Positions 1 through 9,700 of a stretch of DNA of 48,901 nt are shown one piece after another. Below the pieces are notes generated by a model. The model was not told the DNA's origin and searched no databases. It saw only the letters and a list, made by a program, of their open reading frames with translations. This DNA is from Branchiostoma floridae (taxonomy: Eukaryota > Chordata > Leptocardii > Amphioxiformes > Branchiostomatidae). The stretch lies in assembly GCF_000003815.2 (NCBI RefSeq), contig NC_049981.1, forward strand, positions 29,119,415 to 29,168,315. Reading direction: 5' to 3'. Both the position numbers and the translations under genes were made by a program. Numbering within the stretch: position 1 is the stretch's first letter; every line of letters starts with the position of its first letter.

Positions 1-860
1 CACCTATCATAATTACATGTGTTACATTTATTGAAGTCCAGTTATTGAAAACAATGGAACTAAACGATTTCCTCATTAAGTATGCAAATTAACTCCTCAT
101 TTGCATAACATGTATATCATTATGAACATCTTTGCCTAAGGTACCCGCATGCCTAATATGATGCCAATCCGTGAATCCTTTCTGCAGTTATCCTCTTTGG
201 AATATCTTGACAAAAACGCCCCTGCAGTTCCCAAATTAAATGTTAGGGGGCTGAAACTTGCCCCACTTTGTCATGACACTGAAAGCTATTTACCAGCCAA
301 ATGTCAAGACCATATCACGTCCAAGACAAGAGATACATAGAAAAAACTGCTATGATTGAATGTTGTCATTACTTATGCAAATTTGCTCCTATTTTGCATA
401 ATTAGTATTTTATATTGTACAACATTGTCTAAGGTACCTACATACCAAAAATCATGAAAATCCGCTGTTCCCTTCTTGAGTTATCCTCTTCAGAAGTTTT
501 TGACAAAAATGCCCCTGCTATCCCAAAACTAAACGCTAGGGGGCCCAAACTTATGTCATTTCTTCCTGAGCACAAGAGCTATCTAATAGTCAAAAATCGT
601 GACCCTAGCATGTTCAGAACACCAAGATAGCAAAACCGGAAGTTGCGCTGCAGTACCAAGGGGAGCCGCTAGGGGGCCCAAAATCTAATCATTTCCAGCT
701 TTTATCACACCCTACCAACATACCAAGTATGAAACCAATCCACCCAACCGTTCTTGAGTTATTTTGTTTACACACACACACACACACAAACACACAGACA
801 GACACACAAACGCGGGGTAAAATATAACCTCCATGACATTTCATGGAGGTAAAAATGAAA
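1..860. repeat. Decayed repeat modules with CA-rich tail
   Basis: Two, possibly three, diverged copies of a ~220-300 bp module lie head to tail (about 60-300, 370-570, 640-760). Each carries a leading TGCAAATT/TTTGCATAA motif or a trailing CTAGGGGGC motif, with TTGAGTTAT and GACAAAAA(C/T)GCCCCTG between them. They end in a CA/CAGA microsatellite (about 770-812) and a hairpin with CCTCCATGA / TCATGGAGG arms (about 828-851). This arrangement resembles the 3' tail of a non-LTR retrotransposon, but I saw no reverse-transcriptase reading frame, so the family is not named. Short open frames here look fortuitous. Confidence 0.5.
768..812. repeat. CA/CAGA microsatellite
   Basis: A run of ACACACACAC followed by CACAGACAGACACAC. 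It is a simple repeat next to a 9 bp-arm hairpin at 828-851. Confidence 0.9.
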
Positions 861-1217
861 TGAGTAACGCATTTGTCTACAGACATCATTCTACATAACA
901 AACCTGGTTTATTTGGCAAAGGTATGTGTTCGTGGAACTCTAGTTTTCAGATATGTTGTAGGTCGTACCCTCGACTTCAACATACTAAATTCTTGTAAAT
1001 TGTATCTGCACCTTTCTATAGGTTTTGAGTCGTCGAACCACCTCACTTTGGGGTCCTTAACCATGTAAATCCCCATAGGCGAAAAACTGTGTTCTGAGAC
1101 CTTGAATCACAGCGTTAATTCCCCAGGGACGGGTAATAACATTGAATTCGACTGATATGTTAGGAATTGACCTCGGCTGACTTGAACTGTAACGTTTTTG
1201 TTACCGTCAGAACCGCC

Positions 1218-1231
1218 GTTACCATGGCAAC
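1218..1231. promoter_or_regulatory. X-box-like palindrome in satellite unit
   Basis: GTTACCATGGCAAC matches the RFX-factor X-box consensus GTNRCC-(0-3)-RGYAAC at every position. The same site recurs at 2202-2215, 3713-3726 and 4215-4228, once in each unit (or partial unit) that includes this segment. Binding is inference from consensus only; no gene start is visible beside it. Confidence 0.5.
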
Positions 1232-2998
1232 GGCCGCCAAGACCGCTCCCTATGCTTAAGTATAGGACTTAGTGCGGTCTAAAGCCCGCTCGACCCCCCC
1301 CCCCCCTTTTCCGCCCTAAAAAAGACTAACCCCCAATCCAAATCACTCAGAACGGTAGAATGTGGTCTGGCAAGCATCTTGTAGAAGAAAAAGTCAACCA
1401 GAATATTAAATTTGTTGAGATAATGAGACCAATTAGCGGCCCCTCAGATAGTCCTTGTACAGGGCCGACACCTGTGCTAGGCGCCGAAGTGCAAAGTTGG
1501 CCATATCTCAGGAACCATTTGGATTTCTGTTCTAAAACTTGGTACGGTTTTATATCTTGACTAGTTTTATTGTATGAATAAAAAGAAATCCAAGGTCAAG
1601 TTGGTTCAAGGTCTCAGAACACAGTATTTATACGCGACCCCCGTCCCCAAAAGTAGTTCGGGTTAAAATAGTGCACCGCAGTACTTGCAAAGGCCGTAGT
1701 TATTCTTCCGTGTACAACAGCGAGGTGGAAACTGTGGTGAATGGTAGAGGAATATATCATTGTTGATACGGTATAAGTTGGATTACGTTGCTCCTTCGGC
1801 CAGCGGGAATTTGCGCCTTGATACTGTTACCGGCACTTCCTGTTCGTCGCCTGCAGTTCCATGACCTCCGCTGGGGGTCAAATCAAAGTGTCTTTTATAG
1901 AAAAACGAGCAGGCAAATCTATGCTCATTTTCAGATATGTTGTAGGTCGTACCTTCGACTTCAACATACTAAATTCTTGTAAATTGTATCTGCACCTTTC
2001 TATAGGTTTTGAGTCGTCGAACCACCTCACTTTGGGGTCCTTAACCATGTAAATCCCCATAGGCGAAAAACTGTGTTCTGAGACCTTGAATCACAGCGTT
2101 AATTCCCCAGGGACGGGTAATAACATTGAATTCGACTGATATGTTAGGAATTGACCTCGGCTGACTTGAACTGTAACGTTTTTGTTACCGTCAGAACCGC
2201 CGTTACCATGGCAACGGCCGCCAAGACCGCTCCCTATGCTTAAGTATAGGACTTAGTGCGGTCTAAAGCCCGCTCGACCCCCCCCCCCCCTTTTCCGCCC
2301 TAAAAAAGACTAACCCCCAATCCAAATCACTCAGAACGGTAGAATGTGGTCTGGCAAGCATCTTGTAGAAAAAAAAGTCAACCAGAATATTAAATTTGTT
2401 GAGATAATGAGACCAATTAGCGGCCCCTCAAATAGTCCTTGTACAGGGCCGACACCTGTGCTAGGCGCCGAAGTGCAAAGTTGGCCATATCTCAGGAACC
2501 ATTTGGATTTCTGTTCTAAAACTTGGTACGGTTTTATATCTTGACTAGTTTTATTGTATGAATAAAAAGAAATCCAAGGTCAAGTTGGTTCAAGGTCTCA
2601 AAACACAGTATTTATACGCGACCCCCGTCCCCAAAAGTAGTTCGGGTTAAAATAGTGCACCGCAGTACTTGCAAAGGCCGTAGTTATTCTTCCGTGTACA
2701 ACAGCGAGGTGGAAACTGTGGTGAATGGTAGAGGAATATATCGTTGTTGATACGGTATAAGTTGGATTACGTTGCTCCTTCGGCCAGCGGGAATTTGCGC
2801 CTTGATACTGTTACCGGCACTTCCTGTTCGTCGCCTGCAGTTCCATGACCTCCGCTGGGGGTCAAATCAAAGTGTCTTTTATAGAAAAACGAGCAGGCAA
2901 ATCTATGCTCATTTTCAAATATGTTGTAGGTCGTACCCCCGAACTTCAACATACTAAATTCTTTGGAAATGTAATCTGCCCCTTTTCTATAGCCGAAA

Positions 2999-3126
2999 NN
3001 NNNNNNNNNNNNNNNNNNNNNNNNNNNNNNNNNNNNNNNNNNNNNNNNNNNNNNNNNNNNNNNNNNNNNNNNNNNNNNNNNNNNNNNNNNNNNNNNNNNN
3101 NNNNNNNNNNNNNNNNNNNNNNNNNN
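2999..3126. other. Assembly gap (128 N)
   Basis: A run of N inside the 984 bp tandem array. The flanks belong to two different positions of the unit, so the true distance is probably larger than the gap shown. Confidence 1.
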
Positions 3127-4103
3127 AGAACACAGTATTTATACGCGACCCCCGTCCCCAAAAGTAGTTGGGGTTAAAATAGTGCACCGCAGTACTTGCA
3201 AAGCCCGTAGTTATTCTTCCGTGTACAACAGCGAGGTGGAAACTGTGGTGAATGGTAGAGGAATATATCGTTGTTGATACGGTATAAGTTGGATTACGTT
3301 GCTCCTTCGGCCAGCGGGAATTTGCGCCTTGATACTGTTACCGGCACTTCCTGTTCGTCGCCTGCAGTTCCATGACCTCCGCTGGGGGTCAAATCAAAGT
3401 GTCTTTTATAGAAAAACGAGCAGGCAAATCTATGCTCATTTTCAGATATGTTGTAGGTCGTACCCTCGACTTCAACATACTAAATTCTTGTAAATTGTAT
3501 CTGCACCTTTCTATAGGTTTTGAGTCGTCGAACCACCTCACTTTGGGGTCCTTAACCATGTAAATCCCCATAGGCGAAAAACTGTGTTCTGAGACCTTGA
3601 ATCACAGCGTTAATTCCCCAGGGACGGGTAATAACATTGAATTCGACTGATATGTTAGGAATTGACCTCGGCTGACTTGAACTGTAACGTTTTTGTTACC
3701 GTCAGAACCGCCGTTACCATGGCAACGGCCGCCAAGACCGCTCCCTATGCTTAAGTATAGGACTTAGTGCGGTCTAAAGCCCGCTCGACCCCCCCCCCCC
3801 TTTTCCGCCCTAAAAAAGACTAACCCCCAATCCAAATCACTCAGAACGGTAGAATGTGGTCTGGCAAGCATCTTGTAGAAGAAAAAGTCAACCAGAATAT
3901 TAAATTTGTTGAGATAATGAGACCAATTAGCGGCCCCTCAGATAGTCCTTGTACAGGGCCGACACCTGTGCTAGGCGCCGAAGTGCAAAGTTGGCCATAT
4001 CTCAGGAACCATTTGGATTTCTGTTCTAAAACTTGGTACGGTTTTATATCTTGACTAGTTTTATTGTATGAATGAAAAGAAATCCAAGGTCGAGTTGGTT
4101 CAA

Positions 4104-4606
4104 TCACAGCGTTAATTCCCCAGGGACGGGTAATAACATTGAATTCGACTGATATGTTAGGAATTGACCTCGGCTGACTTGAACTGTAACGTTTTTGTTA
4201 CCGTCAGAACCGCCGTTACCATGGCAACGGCCGCCAAGACCGCTCCCTATGCTTAAGTATAGGACTTAGTGCGGTCTAAAGCCCGCTCGACCCCCCCCCC
4301 CCCTTTTCCGCCCTAAAAAAGACTAACCCCCAATCCAAATCACTCAGAACGGTAGAATGTGGTCTGGCAAGCATCTTGTAGAAGAAAAAGTCAACCAGAA
4401 TATTAAATTTGTTGAGATAATGAGACCAATTAGCGGCCCCTCAGATAGTCCTTGTACAGGGCCGACACCTGTGCTAGGCGCCGAAGTGCAAAGTTGGCCA
4501 TATCTCAGGAACCATTTGGATTTCTGTTCTAAAACTTGGTACGGTTTTATATCTTGACTAGTTTTATTGTATGAATGAAAAGAAATCCAAGGTCGAGTTG
4601 GTTCAA
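4104..4606. repeat. Partial unit duplication inside the array
   Basis: At about 4100 the sequence jumps from GTTGGTTCAA, which normally continues as GGTCTCAGAAC, back to ATCACAGCGTTAATTCCCC. It then replays about 502 bp of the unit before continuing normally at 4606. The junction shares only about 3 bases between the donors, so this looks like slippage or end-joining rather than equal unit exchange. Confidence 0.75.
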
Positions 4607-5099
4607 GGTCTCAGAACACAGTATTTATACGCGACCCCCGTCCCCAAAAGTAGTTCGGGTTAAAATAGTGCACCGCAGTACTTGCAAAGGCCGTAGTTAT
4701 TCTTCCGTGTACAACAGCGAGGTGGAAACTGTGGTGAATGGTAGAGGAATATATCATTGTTGATACGGTATAAGTTGGATTACGTTGCTCCTTCGGCCAG
4801 CGGGAATTTGCGCCTTGATACTGTTACCGGCACTTCCTGTTCGTCGCCTGCAGTTCCATGACCTCCGCTGGGGGTCAAATCAAAGTGTCTTTTATAGAAA
4901 AACGAGCAGGCAAATCTATGCTCATTTTCAGATATGTTGTAGGTCGTACCTTCGACTTCAACATACTAAATTCTTGTAAATTGTATCTGCACCTTTCTAT
5001 AGGTTTTGAGTCGTCGAACCACCTCACTTTGGGGTCCTTAACCATGTAAATCCCCATAGGCGAAAAACTGTGTTCTGAGACCTTAACAAACTAGTATTG

Positions 5100-5870
5100 C
5101 TGACACCCCTATGTTCAGACACTCCCAAACCCTAACCCCAACATAATGGCATTGGAACATAGGAGTGTGGAAACATAGAGGTGTTGGAACATAGGGCTGT
5201 CAGAACATAAGGACGTCTAACTTAGGCACGATCTACACACAGTTTTTCCCGATATCGGCGAGCCTACAACCTCTCGCCGACAGCTTTTTTTCATCGTCTA
5301 GATGGAATTACTATATCGCCATTACGATATCGGGAAAATTTCTCCCGAAAGGGCCGAACCGTTCGTACGATAGCTTAACAATAGCTTAGCAGGGGTCCCC
5401 GACAGCTTCGCGCCCGTGTAGATGCTTCCTGACTTCGGGAAGGCTCATTAGCATATAACGCCATTTGGAAAATTGCGCTATATGTTTATGACTGCAAGCG
5501 CCATGGGTGTCCGGCCCCCTATGTTCTAGATCCCTCCCGACATCTCCACAGATATCGGTAAAAACTGTGTGTAGATTGGGCCTTAGGGGCATCCTAACAA
5601 AGGGGAGTCAGAACATAGGGGCATCAGATCTTATGGGGTTGTTAGAACATAGGGGTGTAGAACAATTGAGTTTTGGAACAAAGGGGCATGTAACATACAT
5701 GAAGCAGCATTGGGACATACATGTAGGGGTATGGGAACATAGGGATGTCAAACATATATGGGGTATCAGAACATATGGGGTTGTCATAACAAAGGGGTGT
5801 CAAAGATAGGGGTGGCGGAATGTAGGAGTGTTCCCTTCAGTCTGTGTGTCTGCCAACACTCCTCATCACT
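5100..5870. repeat. Degenerate ~19 bp minisatellite
   Basis: Variants of (g)GAACATAGGGGTGTCA recur about every 17-22 bp from 5100 to 5224 and again from 5583 to about 5830. The two halves are split by the MITE at 5225-5582. Open frames reading through this stretch, such as one at 5507-5809, are artefacts of the repeat. Confidence 0.75.
5225..5582. mobile_element. PIF/Harbinger-type MITE
   Basis: Terminal inverted repeats read GGCACGATCTACACACAG on the left and, on the other strand, GGCCCAATCTACACACAG on the right. The 358 bp element is flanked by TTA on both sides (5222-5224, 5583-5585). A 3 bp TTA/TAA target duplication with GGC/GGG termini is the known signature of PIF/Harbinger elements. 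No transposase frame is present. Confidence 0.75.
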
Positions 5871-5876
5871 CAGTGA

Positions 5877-6308
5877 TAGGGCTGGGTATCGGTACAGCAT
5901 ACCGGTACAAAACCGGTGTTTCTTATTGGGCCAGTCCAGAAAAACCGGACCTGAAAAAATTAGGTGGACCGAATGTTGGACCTATTAGAAAATTAGCAGA
6001 TTACTTGATCAGGCATTCACACGTTTTGGTGCTTGCAGGTGGAAGAAAATAACAAGAGTGAAGTAGAGAAGTTTTGTAGTAATTTCTACCAAATTTTACA
6101 GCCAATCGTACAGGTGCAGTTAGCGTTGTAGGATTTTAAAATGCCAGTGTAAGTCTAATACTCCACCAAACAGATTTCTTTGCAGTGAAATGGACCATTG
6201 GCATGAGTCATACTGAATAAGGTCCAGGTTCAGGTCCGGGCCTGGAACTGATCCTCTGGACCTGAACCGGACCTGGACCTGAATTTTCTGTACCGGTACC
6301 CACCCCTA
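5877..6308. mobile_element. hAT-type MITE, TAGGG ends
   Basis: The 432 bp element starts TAGGGCTGGGTATCGGTAC and ends GTACCCACCCCTA. It is flanked by the exact 8 bp duplication CTCAGTGA (5869-5876, 6309-6316). A second copy of 434 bp lies inverted at 40251-40684. The 8 bp duplication and these ends fit the hAT superfamily. The interior is rich in GGTCCAGGT-type steps and has no coding frame. Confidence 0.85.
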
Positions 6309-6316
6309 CTCAGTGA

Positions 6317-6743
6317 CAGTCCATGAGGTTAGATAGTCTGGAGACCCTTTCTGGACAGAGCTGATGTTGGGCGGGGGGAACTTCTCCCTGTGTCTATGGC
6401 TGGACCTGGAAAAATTATGTGAAACTAAATGTCAACTTTCAAAAAGCACTTTACATACAGAGGAAAGATGACACATATGTTTTCAAATGTGTACAATCTC
6501 ATATGCTTTGTGTTTACTATTTTGTTAAATCAAGCAAACTGTATAAAGTATAATTCATTCAACATGTCCTAACTAAAACCTATCGATACTTTTAAAGGTC
6601 TGTGACAGCAAAAAAAAATATTTTCTCTGGTAATAATTTGTTTTGGGTTATGACTACTTAGTAAATGGAAGTTTACAAAAATATTTTACTTGATATCTTT
6701 CAAATAATTTAGTTGACAGTTTTCCAACTAGGAACCAAACCTA
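6317..6743. other. Sequence 3' of KIF25, nothing recognised
   Basis: AT-rich sequence downstream of the KIF25 stop on the minus strand. It presumably contains the 3' UTR. I did not find a canonical AATAAA on the minus strand here by eye. Confidence 0.4.
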
Positions 6744-9700
6744 TCAACAGAAAATGTTAAGTTCAGTTTTACAGTGGAATTGAGGTTCTCCTAACGTCGC
6801 ACCTGCAGCGATGAACTTCCTTTTGATTGGTCCACGCTGGACCTGGCGCGCCCTCTGTCCAAACCCGAGGCACTGCAGGCTCTCGGAGAGGTAGCGCTGG
6901 GCGGGAGACACGCAGCACATCACCAGCAACTTGGCATCTCCACCTGGGAAACGCAGACATCAACACCATGGAAAAGGCTCCTTCATCAGAAAACATTGAC
7001 AACAATCTTTATTGACGCGACAAAAGTACAGCGACTTTCGTAAGGTCTACATGTATAACAACTACTTACAGTACAACTAAACACATATATATGGATATCT
7101 ATAGGTATGGATACATCAACATAAAGGGTCTAGCATGTCATTTACACTATTGGTCCTACGGTATAAACAATCGTGGATATATTTGCCTACTTGTACCAGG
7201 GCTTGAAATACCCACTTGCCCACTTGAAAATGCAACCTCATTTTGCTTTGCGCAACTTAATCTTAAACCCAGATTGCACACTGAGCAACCTGAAATTTTG
7301 CAGTTGGAACACTGCTTTTCCCCACCTACATGCATAAGCTTTTGTATGTAGGTTTTGATAACATAAAACATATTACATAGTTACATATAACTGGAAGAAA
7401 AGATAATCGATAAGTTATTATTAATATTAAGTAGCTGATTTGAAGAAAGTAACAATTTGAAAGTGGGGCAACCTGAAATGTTGATGATGCAACCTGGCTT
7501 TTGACTCAGGTTGCCACTTGGACAACCTGGCTGAAAAAAGTATTTCGGGCCCTGCTTGTACACAATGTAGATTATCGCCTCCCAGAATGTACTTGAATTT
7601 ATCTATCGAACAGAGAGTAGCAAAGTCTTTAGAGCAAGTGGAAAGTAATGTGAACAGCTCTGTGCATTTATCATCATATCGAGAACAATCCATAACGAAG
7701 TGACGTTTGTCTTCGATCCGACATATATGTCAGGGTAGAGACTGATCTGGCAGGATTGGCAATTCTACAGGTAGAGATCCCAGTGGAGTCTCTGTCGACA
7801 GAGGCTCCAATCGCGAAAGTTGAGAAAATTTGGTTTACTCAATCAAAAATTGTAACAACAGCAATTCTAACGGGGTGACAAAACAGAAGAATAAATGACA
7901 ACTAATGACTTTAACAGCTAAATGATAACAAATAATACTAACAAATAACTTCATACCTTAATTGGTAGAATACACCAAGTAACAATGGCTAATCTGTGTG
8001 AAAATACATGTGCCACAAGTCTTGAAAAAGCTCTGAGATCACTTACCAATGGAGTCTTGCAGCATGTGAGTCAGCCTGGCGTTGCGGTAAGGCACGTGGG
8101 CACGGTGTTCAGCTAGAGCTCCCAGGACATCGGCAAGGGCTGAGAGACTGGGCAGGCAAAAATAGGTCACTATGGAATACATACATACATGTACTGACGA
8201 TGTCACTATGGAATACATACCAGGGTTGGACAAGTCCACTAGCCCTATTGTCCCGGGCAAGTGAAAGAGCTGTTCGGGCAAGTGTAGTGCATGACCTACA
8301 ACACTTGCCCGATCGGGCAAGTGAGATTTTTCCATTGATTGAGTGCAATTTTGATATATACTTGTTACTTTTTACTGTGATGACATCAAGCAATGGTCAA
8401 CAGAGAATTCCATTGCTGGAAGTGAAAATGCATACACCACTATTAGTTGTAATAGTGACATTTTAATTTTGGGCAAGTGAAAAATTTGTTCAGGCAAGTA
8501 AATTTTTTATGTGCTTGCCCAATAGGACAAGTGAGTTTTAGAAAAGTTGTCCAACCCTGCATACATACACGTACTGACGATGTCACTATGGAATACATGC
8601 ATGTGCTGAAAATGACTATTTACCCTTTGGTGATTTTTGAAATATTGCTAAGGACAAATGAAAAAGAGAATCAAGAATGAACTCACCTCTTATACTTGAA
8701 TGCAAGTTCATCTGTGACGGTAGTTAACATAATGATAAGTTTTTAAGACTATCTACATCAGAGCCCATCAACCTTCCCTCAACAGAGACGGGGGCCGATA
8801 CCGACTGCCAAGCACCTTTGACCCTTTACTGACGTCACACTTCCGTTCCGGAAGTGCGACTTAGGTTTTGGGTCATTACAACTTGAGAAGGATCAGAGGA
8901 CTGATCGAAAGCTTGTTGGTAAGGGCTTTATTTTGTGTATAGATATTAAGTCTTAAAAACTTATCATTAAGAACTCACCTCTTGTTGATGTAGGACGTTT
9001 CTCTGAGGGCTGCTCCAGTCACACCAGACATTCCTATAACAAGCATACATTCAAGTTTCTTGGTTAAAAAGTTAGACACATGTTACCTCGTACTACACGA
9101 AAAAGAAATTTACCCACCCACTATTGTAGCCAGGCTTTAAGCCAGGCATGCGTCAACGCGTCATCTGGACGCACTTTTCTTAGAATAACAAGAAATTTTA
9201 TGCCCCTGGACGCCCTTACACTGGGGAGAAAATCGTCTGACAAGCATGAAATTCTGATTGACCAGGGATGCTACCAGGTCATCTGTGGTCGCAGTCTTCT
9301 ACTGTGACCTCTGGAACAGTATTTTTGCCTCTTGGGATACCTAAGAATGTAGCCTGTGTTTACACAAGCTCTCGCCGGCTGGGCTTAATGACCCCCTCCC
9401 CCCGAGAGCTTGTGGCAGAACAGTTCTAAGCCGCGCGGACCATTCCAGTTTCTGGAGTCACCAATAGGAAGCCAGGATAGGAATTACTATGGTAACCGCC
9501 CAGCCATCACGTGATCCCCGGCGCCAGGCCGGGCGGAGTAGTAGGCGGGGACAGGAAACTTGATCGATCCCCCGCGTGCATTTCTCAGAAAAATGGCGAC
9601 GGACAGCACAACACCAGAGTTTCGGAACGTCCTGCAGACGGTGTGTGCGGACTTTGGGAGTCCCTGGCCTCTGAAGCCGCTTCAGGAAGAGACGATCAAA

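Larger units (their letters stand above)
944..5093. repeat. Tandem array of ~984 bp units
   Basis: The string TTTTCAgATATGTTGTAGG recurs at 944, 1928, 2912, 3439 and 4925. Spacing is exactly 984 bp for the first two intervals. The third unit is shortened by the assembly gap at 2999-3126. The fourth interval is 1486 bp because about 502 bp is duplicated inside it (see 4104). The last unit is partial and stops near 5093. Copies differ by isolated substitutions and by the length of a poly-C run (11-13 C). Each unit repeats the same 60-66-codon frames, but these match no family I know and several frames overlap on both strands, so I read the unit as non-coding satellite DNA. Near-identity suggests recent amplification or homogenisation. 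Confidence 0.9.

Noticed and set aside
1360-1560. A conserved 66-codon frame repeated in each satellite unit (also near 2344, 3854, 4357)
   Set aside because: It is conserved only because the whole 984 bp unit is. No start context, domain or codon bias; other frames on both strands are equally open.
8679-8716. A 25 nt exon on the minus strand (CACAG acceptor, GTGAGT donor) between KIF25 exons 13 and 14
   Set aside because: Including it puts a stop codon at the junction. Skipping it gives the conserved kinesin sequence [12 protein letters not shown] in frame.
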